DNA of 39,519 nt from Pirellulales bacterium (GTDB lineage: Bacteria > Planctomycetota > Planctomycetia > Pirellulales > JADZDJ01), in NCBI GenBank assembly GCA_020851115.1, contig JADZDJ010000048.1:1-39519 (forward strand). The letters are read 5' to 3'. Positions 7,307-15,856 of this stretch are shown here, piece after piece (position 1 is the first letter of the stretch; every line of letters starts with the position of its first letter). The position numbers and the translations under genes were made by a program. The notes beneath the pieces were generated by a model. That model was not told the DNA's origin. It was given only the letters and a program-made list of their open reading frames with translations, and searched no databases.

Positions 7307-8362
7307 ATGGCTCGTAAATCTAAACCACGTCCGGAAATTCGCAAGTTGCGCGTGCTGCTGCTCGCGCACGAAGACCTTGTTCCGCCAGAGACGCTTGAGG
7401 GCCACAGCGAAAAGGAAATTCAAGCGTGGCGAACCGAGTATGACGTGGTGCAGACGCTCCGCAAACTGGGCCACGAAGTGCGCGCCCTCGGCTTGCGCGA
7501 CGACTTGGGAAAAGTTCGTGCGCAGATCGAAGAGTGGAAGCCGCACATTGCCTTCAACTTGCTCGAAGAGTTTCACGGCGTGTCGCTCTACGACCAACAC
7601 GTTGTCAGCTATTTGGAACTGCTGCGGCAACCGTATACCGGATGCAACCCGCGCGGACTGATGCTTTCGCACGACAAGTCACTGTGCAAGCAAATCCTCT
7701 CGTACCACCGCATCCTCACGCCGAAATTCGTAGTCTTTCCGCAACGACGAATCGTCAAGCCCACCAAGCGGTTGCAGTATCCGCTGTTGGTGAAGTCGGT
7801 CAGCGAGGAAGCGTCGCTGGGCATCTCGAAAGCCTCGATGGTCACCAGCGATGAAAAACTGAAGGATCGCGTGCAGTTCATCCACGATCAAGTCGGCTCC
7901 GACGCGCTGGTCGAAGAATACATCGAAGGCCGCGAGTTGTATGTCAGTATTCTCGGTAACCAGCGGCTGCAAACGTTTCCGATTTGGGAACTGGTGTTCA
8001 CCAAAACCGACGACAAAACGCCGCTGATTGCGACGGCGAAAGTAAAGTGGGACATTCGCTATCAACAAAAGATCGGCGTCGAGACTCTGGCCGCGAAAGA
8101 GCTACCCGACAACGTCGCCTCGGCGATCGTCAAGCAATGCGTCCGTACCTACCGCGCATTATCGCTCAGCGGCTATGCGCGTATCGACTTGCGCCTGGCG
8201 GCGGATGGCCGGGCATATGTGCTGGAAGCCAACCCCAATCCCAACCTCGCCGAGAATGAAGACTTCGCCGCCTCTGCCAATGCCGCAGGACTGGATTACG
8301 AATCGCTGGTGCAACGCGTGGTGACACTGGGAAAGAGCTACAAAGCGGCCTGGGGGGAATAA
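7307..8362 (+). CDS. ATP-grasp ligase related to D-alanine-D-alanine ligase
   Basis: A 351-residue ATP-grasp enzyme that should join a carboxylate to an amine through an acyl-phosphate. The three-domain Ddl-like fold is visible: an N-terminal Rossmann-like part (15-110), the ATP-binding region starting TGCNPRGLMLSHDK (111-124) with LVKSVSEEASLGISKAS (161-177) in place of the glycine-rich loop and LVEEYIEGRELYVS (201-214), and the metal-binding end ARIDLRL (291-297) plus VLEANPNPNL (305-314). It is probably not the housekeeping Ddl, because it sits with a metallopeptidase rather than cell-wall genes and has a longer N-terminus. The substrates may be amino acids or short peptides. The ATG at 7307 is the only good start. 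Confidence 0.85.
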   Translation: MARKSKPRPEIRKLRVLLLAHEDLVPPETLEGHSEKEIQAWRTEYDVVQTLRKLGHEVRALGLRDDLGKVRAQIEEWKPHIAFNLLEEFHGVSLYDQHVVSYLELLRQPYTGCNPRGLMLSHDKSLCKQILSYHRILTPKFVVFPQRRIVKPTKRLQYPLLVKSVSEEASLGISKASMVTSDEKLKDRVQFIHDQVGSDALVEEYIEGRELYVSILGNQRLQTFPIWELVFTKTDDKTPLIATAKVKWDIRYQQKIGVETLAAKELPDNVASAIVKQCVRTYRALSLSGYARIDLRLAADGRAYVLEANPNPNLAENEDFAASANAAGLDYESLVQRVVTLGKSYKAAWGE

Positions 8363-8505
8363 ACTCGCCGATTACGGTCCAATTCATGTACAAACGGCCG
8401 GCTATTTTCCGACAACCTGCTGTCGATCGGCCGCTCGACTGGTTAGAATTTGGGCATCCTGCGCCTGTTGCTAGATCCTGCCATGCACATAACGAGGTCG
8501 GTGCT

Positions 8506-9600
8506 ATGAACTCACCTCAGTCGCATGTTTCTCGCCGTCGATTCCTTGCCACCACGGGCGCGGGCTCCTTGGCCGCGATCGGCGCGCCGGCCGTGCTCAC
8601 CGCCAGCAAGTCCGATTCGGACCTAGTACTGGGTGAGGGCGATTACAAGTATGAAGTCGCCCACGACTGGCCACAGTTGCCCAATCAGTTTTCGTGGCAA
8701 ATCAGCCACGGGGTAACGGTGGACGGAGCCGGCAACCTCTACGTCATTCACATGGGCAAGGCCGGCCTCAAGGATCATCCGTCGATCTTTGTGTTCGATC
8801 CTGAAGGCAAATACATCCGCTCCTTCGGCCAGGAATTTCAAGGCGGCGGCCACGGTATCGAACTTCGCAAGGAAGGCAATCAAGAATTTCTTTATGTATG
8901 CAATTACCAGAGCATCAAGAACTTCGCCAAGCTCGATTTGAAGGGCGAAATCGTCTGGCGGCAAAATGCTCCCATGGCTGCTGGTGTATATGCCAAAGAC
9001 GAGGACTCAAACCACCTGGCGAAAAAGGGCCGCGATCGCTTCCAGCCGACCAACGTTGCGTTTCTCGACGACGGCGGATTCTTGCTCGTAGACGGTTACG
9101 GTTCGTACTACATTCACCGCTATGACAAGGACGGACATTGGCAATCGTGCTTCGGCGGCCCAGGCGAAGGCAAAGGTAAATTCAACCTGCCGCATGGGCT
9201 GTGGATCGACAAGCGTCCAGGACGCGAACCGTCGATCGTCGTCTGCGATCGCGCCAACCATACGCTGCAGTATCTGACAATGGACGGCAAATACTTGGAA
9301 ACGATCGCCGGCTTCGGGCTCCCCGCGAATGCCGACACCTGGCAAGACCTGCTGCTAATTCCCGAATTGCAGGCCCGCGTCTCAATCCTTAACAACAACA
9401 ACGAGGTCGTCGCACGGCTCGGCGACGATGTCGCTCGCATCACCGCCGAGGGAGGCCGTGGAATTCGTGACAGACCTGAAGAGTGGCAGCCGGGCAAATT
9501 CGTCCACCCACATGATGCTTGCTTCACGCCAGAGGGCGATATAATAGTCGCCGAGTGGGTCGCGACGGGGCGCGTGTCGAAGCTCAAACGACTGAGATAG
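8506..9600 (+). CDS. Tat-exported NHL-repeat beta-propeller protein
   Basis: A 364-residue exported protein. The N-terminus carries a twin-arginine signal (SRRRFLATTGAG, about residues 8-19) followed by a hydrophobic stretch ending near AVLTAS. The rest is made of NHL-like blades, for example GVTVDGAGNLYVIHMGK, FLDDGGFLLVDGYGSYYIHRYDK and FNLPHGLWIDK, as in six-bladed propellers. Planctomycetes encode many such proteins; they are thought to bind ligands or act as lyases or peptidyl-glycine-type enzymes, but no catalytic motif is clear here. The ATG at 8506 has GAGG about 8 bases upstream (AACGAGG), and the frame's upstream extension would bury the Tat motif. A second propeller gene follows after 51 bases, probably in the same transcript. 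Confidence 0.85.
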   Translation: MNSPQSHVSRRRFLATTGAGSLAAIGAPAVLTASKSDSDLVLGEGDYKYEVAHDWPQLPNQFSWQISHGVTVDGAGNLYVIHMGKAGLKDHPSIFVFDPEGKYIRSFGQEFQGGGHGIELRKEGNQEFLYVCNYQSIKNFAKLDLKGEIVWRQNAPMAAGVYAKDEDSNHLAKKGRDRFQPTNVAFLDDGGFLLVDGYGSYYIHRYDKDGHWQSCFGGPGEGKGKFNLPHGLWIDKRPGREPSIVVCDRANHTLQYLTMDGKYLETIAGFGLPANADTWQDLLLIPELQARVSILNNNNEVVARLGDDVARITAEGGRGIRDRPEEWQPGKFVHPHDACFTPEGDIIVAEWVATGRVSKLKRLR

Positions 9601-9651
9601 GGGCGAGGATCAAGAAGCGAGAGATTGGCATATACAGTGAAAGGAATTTTC

Positions 9652-10923
9652 GTGCGACGATTTATTGTGCTGATGCTCATGGTAAACGGCATCGTTCAGG
9701 GAAACGCTGTTGAAGCGCAGCACGTCGATGATCAGATCGCCATCGATTCCGATGATTGGCCCTGGTGGCGGGGGCGAAATCGCGACGGTGTTGCCAACGC
9801 CGCCCAACGGCCGCCCAGCGAGTGGTCGGAATCGAAGAACGTTGCGTGGAAGAGTCTTATTCCCGGTCGCGGTCACAGTTCACCGATTGTCGTAGGGAGC
9901 CGCATCTTTCTGACCACGTCCGACGAAGAACACGATTCGCAATCGGTTCTCTGCTACGACCGCACAACGGGTAAAATGCTGTGGAGCAGCCAGGTGCATC
10001 GCGACGGCGGAATGCGGAAGAATAAAAAGTCGTCCGCCGCGTCCACCACTGTGGCCTGCGACGGCGAGCGCATTTACGTCGGTTTCGCCAACGGTGGCGC
10101 AATATTTGTAACGGCCCTTGATCTTGACGGCCACCAGCTTTGGCAAACGAGGTTGTGCGATTATCTCATTCATCAGGGTTATGGCGCGTCGCCAACCGTT
10201 TATCAATCGCTTGTGCTGGTGGCGGCCGATAGCGATGCCGGCGGCGCAGTAGCCGGCCTCAACCGTGCCAGCGGGCAAATCGCCTGGAAGCGCGAGCGGC
10301 CCAAATTGCCTAACTATACTTCGCCCATTGTTTTGCACGCGGCAGGGCGCGATCAACTCGTGCTGACCGGCTGCGATCTGGTTTCCAGCTTCGATCCCCT
10401 CACGGGCAACCCGCTGTGGGAAGTCAAGGCTACCACGACCGAATGTGTCACGTCGGCTGTCACTGACGGCACGCACATTTTTGCCAGCGGCGGCTACCCG
10501 CGAAATTTCTTGCAGGCCATCGCCGCCGACGGCTCAGGAAAAATAGCCTGGGACAGAAACGATCGCATTTACGTGCCGTCGATGATCGCCAGCGGCAGCC
10601 ATCTGTTCGGCGTGTACGATGCGGGCGTAGCCGCATGCTGGAGGTGCGACACCGGCGAGCAGCGATGGAAGTCACGCCTCGGTGGCACATTTAGCGCTTC
10701 GCCTATCTTGGTCGGCGCAGTGATCTACGCCACCAACGAAGAGGGCGAGACGTTTGTCTATGACGCCAGCGGCGAAAAATTCGTGCAACTGGCAAAAAAT
10801 AAGCTGGGCGACGAAGCGTTTGCAACGCTCACGATCTGCGGTGACAAAATCTATACGCGAGTCGCGCATGTCAAGGATGATCAGCGGCAGGAAATGCTGT
10901 ACTGTCTGTCCGAGGAACAATGA
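9652..10923 (+). CDS. Exported PQQ-like beta-propeller protein
   Basis: A 423-residue secreted protein of the PQQ-binding-like repeat family. After a signal peptide (MRRFIVLMLMVNGIVQ...) comes the typical DWPWWRGRNRDGV opening and then repeated blades ending in G-x-x-x-W, such as TTGKMLWSSQ, DGHQLWQTR, SGQIAWKRE, TGNPLWEVK and TGEQRWKSR. The family usually acts as a scaffold or binding protein rather than as a quinoprotein dehydrogenase; the residues that bind PQQ are not evident. The GTG at 9652 was chosen because AAAGGA lies 6-7 bases upstream and it gives a clean signal peptide; the frame is open from 9625 (TTG). Confidence 0.85.
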   Translation: MRRFIVLMLMVNGIVQGNAVEAQHVDDQIAIDSDDWPWWRGRNRDGVANAAQRPPSEWSESKNVAWKSLIPGRGHSSPIVVGSRIFLTTSDEEHDSQSVLCYDRTTGKMLWSSQVHRDGGMRKNKKSSAASTTVACDGERIYVGFANGGAIFVTALDLDGHQLWQTRLCDYLIHQGYGASPTVYQSLVLVAADSDAGGAVAGLNRASGQIAWKRERPKLPNYTSPIVLHAAGRDQLVLTGCDLVSSFDPLTGNPLWEVKATTTECVTSAVTDGTHIFASGGYPRNFLQAIAADGSGKIAWDRNDRIYVPSMIASGSHLFGVYDAGVAACWRCDTGEQRWKSRLGGTFSASPILVGAVIYATNEEGETFVYDASGEKFVQLAKNKLGDEAFATLTICGDKIYTRVAHVKDDQRQEMLYCLSEEQ

Positions 10924-11549
<626 letters not shown>

Positions 11550-11565
11550 GGAGTCAACAGATCCG

Positions 11566-11842
11566 CTCGCCGTTCGACGGGTGCCGCCGTAGGACGTGAC
11601 AGCGTACCGCTCTTGCACGGAAGCCGCGTTATCGACCACCTCCGTCACGTTGAGATTGGCTTCGTGCAGCGGGAAGTAGTATTTGCGGAGTGAAGGCTTG
11701 AAAAAAACCGCGCGGTCAAGGCTTCGACGTATTAGGAGGCGAGGCTGGCGCGGTTGCCGGCCAGATCGTGCGTGGATTCGAACCGGTCGAGCGTGCTGGA
11801 GGAAATTTTTCAGAGCTGGGTTTTCACTCGGCCGAAGCGGTC
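11566..11842 (-). pseudogene. Degraded RHS/YD-repeat protein fragment
   Basis: Translated on the minus strand, two pieces of an RHS-type protein can be read in different frames. From 11842 one frame gives DRFGRVKTQL, a stop codon (TGA where Trp would fit), then STLDRFESTHDLAGNRASL, close to the YD-repeat consensus F-x-Y-D-L-A-G-N-R-T-S. From 11684 another frame gives KYYFPLHEANLNVTEVVD and then NAASVQERYAV, matching the segment before the hypervariable end of RHS proteins (D-A-N-x-N-V-T-A-V-V-D ... V-x-E-R-Y). Stops, a frameshift and an internal deletion show that it is not functional. RHS proteins are large secreted or surface proteins, often toxin carriers. Confidence 0.75.
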
Positions 11843-11846
11843 GCGA

Positions 11847-12332
11847 TTAGCCCTGCGCCTTGCCGAGCAAGGCTCGCTTTTTTTGAATGAACTTCAAGTG
11901 GTGATCGAGGTGATCGACTGCCGTGGCGATCAGATCGGCTAAAGTGACGCGCCCCCGTTCGCTGTGAATGCCGGAACGCTCGAAGGCGGCCGTGGGAAGG
12001 TGGGAAAGGACTTGATGCAGCAGTTGACGGTTTTTTGCAAATAGTTCAGCCGCAAGTGCGGCATCTTGCGCTTCATAATGCAATCGGCTGGCGAACTTCG
12101 ATTCGTTGAATCCCATGAGCAGTGGCTTTTCCTCGGCGATGACGCGCTTTATCCGGTCGGCATGAATCAAGTCGCTATCGAGCAGATGGATGACAATCTG
12201 CTTGATGCTCCAGGCGCCGGGGATAGGAAATGCGTGTAGTTCGTCGTTTGACAGCCCGGCGATGGCCTGCGACAGCCGCTCTGCTCCGTCGATGTAGCGG
12301 TCGATGAGCGATGGATGAGAATCCGACACCAT
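11847..12332 (-). CDS. DinB-superfamily protein
   Basis: A 161-residue four-helix-bundle protein of the DinB/YfiT type. The metal-binding histidines are visible: H49 in WSIKQIVIHLLDSD and H141/H145 in DHLDHHLKFI; the WSIKQIVIHL block is the usual hallmark. Family members include thiol-dependent transferases (bacillithiol, mycothiol) and proteins of unknown role; the exact activity cannot be assigned. The ATG at 12332 was chosen because GGAG lies about 8 bases upstream (TTTGGAGCTTTACA) and the extra eleven codons upstream are not family-like. Transcribed alone, or after the HD gene 113 bases upstream. Confidence 0.85.
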   Translation of the reverse strand: MVSDSHPSLIDRYIDGAERLSQAIAGLSNDELHAFPIPGAWSIKQIVIHLLDSDLIHADRIKRVIAEEKPLLMGFNESKFASRLHYEAQDAALAAELFAKNRQLLHQVLSHLPTAAFERSGIHSERGRVTLADLIATAVDHLDHHLKFIQKKRALLGKAQG

Positions 12333-12445
12333 TGTAAAGCTCCAAATACATTTGGTCAGTCTCAACGACGCCCGTAAGCAAGCGACGTCGAGTGCTCAAA
12401 AAACCAACCGTCGAACCTGATTGACGCGGCTCGGCATTGATTCAC

Positions 12446-13768
12446 CTACATCATTTTCGCGATTGCCTTTGTAATCGACTCCGATAGATTTGGCAATTGC
12501 CGCAAGTCATCGGCCAGTGATGGATGCACCAATAGGCGAACTTGTTTCACATAGTCATCGAACTGCTCGGTTGCGAGCGTACGGACTACCGGCGAAACTT
12601 CGGCCAGCGACCTAGATCGCTGCTCTTTGGCGAAGTAGACGTCGACGTTGAACTCGATCTCTCGCTTCCGTGGAGGGGCATCGAACAGTACCGCGTGAGG
12701 CGCGATCCGCCGCCCGAGCGACTCACTTGCGATGGCGGCAAATTCCTCGCTGCACGCGGCTAGCCACGAATACGGCCGTCGAGCAAGCTGTTCGTAAAGT
12801 TCGCGCTCTTGAAAATAGCTGTACTGCGCCAGCCGCTTGTAAAGGCGTCGTCGCGGGCCGAATAGGCCGTCGAGCAGGTCGGCTGCCGGCCGGCCGGTCG
12901 CTGCGCAACGCAATTGTTCGATCATCGGCTCGTCGGCCAAGCAAAACAGCGAGTCGAGGTCGAGTGTCGAATGCAGCAGGTAAAACGCTCGTTGCAGCAT
13001 TGCTGTCGCAGAACGAACCGCATGATGCCAATAGACTTCGCTGAACATGATGTATCGCGAAAAGATCAGCATTTCGGCCGCGGTTTTGCCCTTTTCGGAA
13101 ATCGCTAGCCCGTCACCGGCCGCGTTCAGGCAGATGCTGCCGACGAGTCGCTGCTCGTCGAAGTTGCGACCATAGGGGACGCCTGCGTGCAGGCTGTCGC
13201 GCTGCAGATAATCGACCTTGTCGATGTCGATCGGTCCCGACAACAGACTGGCAAGGATCTTCGAGCGTAAATCCGTCGGCTGTTCTGACAGTAGCGCCAC
13301 CACTTCGAGCGGGTTAATTCGCCATTCGTCGCGCAGTACATCGGCAATTTCCCCTTCGAGCAGGAAACGCTTGGCAAGCTGTTCGTGGTGCGGCACCGAT
13401 GGCAATTGGAGATCCTCCAGCGGATGGCAAAACGGCCAATGCCCCAAATCGTGTAGCAGAGCCGAGACGATCAACAACTCGGCGTCGGTTGGCGAAATTA
13501 CGGCGACAAATCGCTGATCGTAGGAAAGCTGCTTTAAATACAATAGCGCCAAGCGATAAACACCCAGCGAATGCTCGAACCGCGTGTGGTTCGCCGCCGG
13601 ATAGACGAGCGATACCAGTCCCACCTGGCGAACGCCCGCCAGTCGGCGAAACTCGACCGTGTCGATCAGCTGTCGCACGCGATCTGTCAGCGGCACATCG
13701 GTTTCCGGTGGAATGCGAACCAGCGCCTTCCGCGAATCGAGGCCGGCGATTTCAGGGATGTCGCGCAT
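12446..13768 (-). CDS. HD-domain phosphohydrolase (SAMHD1/dGTPase-like)
   Basis: A 440-residue protein with the HD metal-dependent phosphohydrolase fold. The four metal-binding positions are visible: H66 in NHTRFEHSLGVYRLA, H106-D107 in ALLHDLGHWPFCHPLE, and the later Asp in GPIDIDKVDYLQRDSLHAGV (near 178-198). The order and the last motif match the YdhJ/SAMHD1-like group of HD proteins (dNTP triphosphohydrolases and relatives). It probably hydrolyses a nucleotide, but a dGTPase activity is inference. The start at 13768 has no clear ribosome-binding site; it is kept because the N-terminus fits the family. The zinc-ribbon gene ends 86 bases upstream on the same strand. Confidence 0.9.
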   Translation of the reverse strand: MRDIPEIAGLDSRKALVRIPPETDVPLTDRVRQLIDTVEFRRLAGVRQVGLVSLVYPAANHTRFEHSLGVYRLALLYLKQLSYDQRFVAVISPTDAELLIVSALLHDLGHWPFCHPLEDLQLPSVPHHEQLAKRFLLEGEIADVLRDEWRINPLEVVALLSEQPTDLRSKILASLLSGPIDIDKVDYLQRDSLHAGVPYGRNFDEQRLVGSICLNAAGDGLAISEKGKTAAEMLIFSRYIMFSEVYWHHAVRSATAMLQRAFYLLHSTLDLDSLFCLADEPMIEQLRCAATGRPAADLLDGLFGPRRRLYKRLAQYSYFQERELYEQLARRPYSWLAACSEEFAAIASESLGRRIAPHAVLFDAPPRKREIEFNVDVYFAKEQRSRSLAEVSPVVRTLATEQFDDYVKQVRLLVHPSLADDLRQLPNLSESITKAIAKMM

Positions 13769-13825
13769 AGAAGCAGTTGCAAACCGAAGCTGTCAAAATG
13801 CAGGATTTCGCGATCGATCGATGTT

Positions 13826-13848
13826 CAAGTTGCATTTTGCAAGTTGCA
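13826..13848. repeat. Direct repeat CAAGTTGCA, two copies
   Basis: Two copies of CAAGTTGCA (13826-13834 and 13840-13848) are separated by 5 bases, and the middle reads as a small palindrome TTGCA-TTT-TGCAA. They lie 58-80 bases upstream of the HD gene and just after the stop of the zinc-ribbon gene, so they could be a regulator site for the HD gene or a spacer repeat. Confidence 0.3.
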
Positions 13849-13854
13849 GCCACC

Positions 13855-14541
13855 TCAGAGCAACGGCAGATTCATCATCAATCGCAGCGCCATCGTTACC
13901 AGCAGATAGCACGAGTAGTGCATCGCCCCGGTGCCAAAATCGAGATCGAAAGCGCCGAGCGCCACGAGCGAACCAATCGCCACGGGGGGGGCAATAAGCA
14001 CCGCGAAATTCCAAGCTACGAGACCTTGCGAGTCTGGCAAAAAGGCCGCCTTCAATCCCCAAATCGCTCCCCACAGTGCCGCATAAGCGAGTGAGCAAAT
14101 TACCACCCGGACGAGAAGTGGCTTGCCGCGGTACGGCTCAAGTTCCTGGTTCCGCAAGAAGGAATAGGCCCCCATGACCAACGGCGGCGCCAAGAGCATT
14201 GCGCCGGCGCTCAAGATGATGCGCATCGCAGAGTTATCGAGACCCGATCGGCCGATAATCCACGCGATGCCAACCGTTGCAAGCGCGCCGGCGGCGATCC
14301 CCGCGATCATCACCGGTTGGGCTTTTGTCTCGTCGCGAGCGATCGGCTTCAAGACCGGCCGTCCCTTCGAGTCTTTGCCGCCGCCGGCATAGTCTTCCGG
14401 CGCGTGAACAATCACTTGATCTTCCAGGGCGGGAACTTTGATCTTGCCCTTGCACTTGGGGCACGGGCCTTCTTTCCCAGCGAACTTTTCACTGACTTGA
14501 AATCGCGCGTGACAACTCGGACAGATGACAGAAATCGGCAT
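13855..14541 (-). CDS. Zinc-ribbon membrane protein, unknown function
   Basis: A 228-residue protein. The N-terminus is a zinc ribbon with C7-x2-C10 and C27-x2-C30 (MPISVICPSCHARFQVSEKF..., ending CPKCKGKIKVP), of the MJ0042/zinc-finger type common at the start of planctomycete proteins. A polar linker follows (35-75), then about four or five hydrophobic helices (about 77-97, 105-127, 143-165, 172-195 and 207-222). The ribbon should face the cytoplasm. Its function is unknown. The ATG at 14541 has a GGATAGG-like site upstream. Confidence 0.75.
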   Translation of the reverse strand: MPISVICPSCHARFQVSEKFAGKEGPCPKCKGKIKVPALEDQVIVHAPEDYAGGGKDSKGRPVLKPIARDETKAQPVMIAGIAAGALATVGIAWIIGRSGLDNSAMRIILSAGAMLLAPPLVMGAYSFLRNQELEPYRGKPLLVRVVICSLAYAALWGAIWGLKAAFLPDSQGLVAWNFAVLIAPPVAIGSLVALGAFDLDFGTGAMHYSCYLLVTMALRLMMNLPLL

Positions 14542-14748
14542 GAGAACCTATCCAAACGCAATTGGCTCAGGAAATGACGGCAGTTGTTAGTGTGGGCAGC
14601 GAGGGGGAGCGGCGTCAAGAATAGGCGCCGCTTTCAAGTTGACAGAAGCGTGAATTTCGCGATTGGCACATCATTTATTGCTGCGTCGACTATGCTAGAA
14701 TTGGGCATTTCTCGCACCATCAACCCACTTGCCCGGAGGGGCCGCTTC

Positions 14749-15435
14749 ATGCCCGACGAAGCTCAATTACCGTACGAACCGGCAGTCGCCCGAGTCTTCA
14801 ACAGCCGCGAGGAAACGAGGAGTTTTTACAACAAGATCGCCCGCATCTACGACCTGATGGCCGAGCACAGCGAAGGCCCGATGCGCGATCTGGGGCTAAA
14901 ATTGCTGGCGGCCAAGTCCGGCGAAAAAGTGTTGGAAATCGGCTTCGGTACCGGCCATTGCGTCGTCGAACTAGCCAACGCCGTCGGAGCCGATGGGTTG
15001 GTATGTGGCGTCGATCTGTCGGACAAAATGGTTGAAATGGCCCAAGAATTGGTTGCCGCCGCGGGAGTGGCCGAGCGGGTGGAGTTGAAGCAAGGAGACG
15101 GCCAAGCGATTCCGTATCCCGACGAAACATTCGACGGCATGTTTACCAGTTTCACTCTGGAATTGTTCGATACGCCGGAGATTCCCAAATTTCTCGCCGA
15201 GTGCAAACGAGTTTTGAAACCTGGCGGCCGCTGCGCGGTCGTCGCCGTCTCGAAAATGGGCAAGGAAGGCGCAATCCTGAAAGCCTATGAATGGACTCAC
15301 AAACATTTCCCGAATCTCGTCGACTGCCGGCCGATCTATGCCAAGGCCGCTCTCGAAGCGGCCGGCTTTGCGATTCAAGCCAGCGAGATCGAGAATATGT
15401 GGGTGCCGGTGGAAATTGTGGTGGGCGTGAAGTGA
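14749..15435 (+). CDS. SAM-dependent methyltransferase (class I, UbiE-like)
   Basis: A 228-residue class I methyltransferase. Motif I VLEIGFGTGH (61-70) binds S-adenosylmethionine, D89 in GVDLSDKM holds the ribose, QGDGQAIPYPD (115-125) is the adenine-binding region, and LKPGGRCAVVAVS (156-168) is the post-motif strand. The overall pattern is that of the UbiE/COQ5 type, but the substrate could be a quinone, lipid or small molecule. The ATG at 14749 has GGAGG about 10 bases upstream (GCCCGGAGGGGCC); the longer frame from 14584 adds residues unlike the family. No partner gene is evident. Confidence 0.85.
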   Translation: MPDEAQLPYEPAVARVFNSREETRSFYNKIARIYDLMAEHSEGPMRDLGLKLLAAKSGEKVLEIGFGTGHCVVELANAVGADGLVCGVDLSDKMVEMAQELVAAAGVAERVELKQGDGQAIPYPDETFDGMFTSFTLELFDTPEIPKFLAECKRVLKPGGRCAVVAVSKMGKEGAILKAYEWTHKHFPNLVDCRPIYAKAALEAAGFAIQASEIENMWVPVEIVVGVK

Positions 15436-15521
15436 CTCAATGAATCCGGTTCGCGAGAATTAGTGCTCGGCGCAAGGCGGGCAAACGAGTCAACCCGTGG
15501 CACCCGAATAAACCGAAGTCG

Positions 15522-15659
15522 AATGTCGCCCGTGGCATCGCCAAGGTTGCCAAGCAGGCAGGGATTGAACAAGAAAACTTTTCGCGCGAACGATTGCCGG
15601 GTAACAATCCGAAATTGTCCGCGCTGGCGTCTATTATCAATGCAGTGGGAATTTCGTGA
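15522..15659 (+). pseudogene. Remnant of an addiction-module antitoxin (HTH, HigA/HI1420-like)
   Basis: A frame of 45 codons ending in TGA gives NVARGIAKVAKQAGI, then EQENFSRERLPGNNPKLSAL, then ASIINAVGIS. This matches the C-terminal helix-turn-helix half of the putative addiction-module antidote family (COG3636 type: NVAxAxGxAxVAxxAGxxRExLYRxL...GNPxxxTLxxVLxALGL). The open frame extends upstream to 15444 but holds no ATG and no recognisable N-terminal half, and no toxin gene is next to it. It looks like a decayed toxin-antitoxin locus. The rest of the spacer 15436-15856 shows nothing else. Confidence 0.65.
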
Positions 15660-15856
15660 ACCGTTGAGGCGAACCGCTCTAAACTTGTCTGTTCTACGGG
15701 TGTGGAACGTTGCGATGGTCTCATGGTCGCTGCGGCTTGCGGCGGCAACCATTTGAGTAGCGATAGTCCGACTAGTCGCCTTTTCCCTTGCCGGATATGA
15801 TTCTCTTTCCGCCCCATCCCCTTGCCAGTTCAACACTTCCGCTATCACCCGCTTTC

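Noticed and set aside
11766..11784. GGTTCGAATCC on the minus strand, like a tRNA T-loop
   Set aside because: The flanking bases do not form a 5-bp T-stem and no acceptor or anticodon arm is present; the bases belong to the RHS remnant (DRFES).
14639..14696. TTGACA at 14639 and TATGCT at 14691 before the methyltransferase gene
   Set aside because: The spacing is far from 16-18 bases, so the two boxes do not form one promoter.
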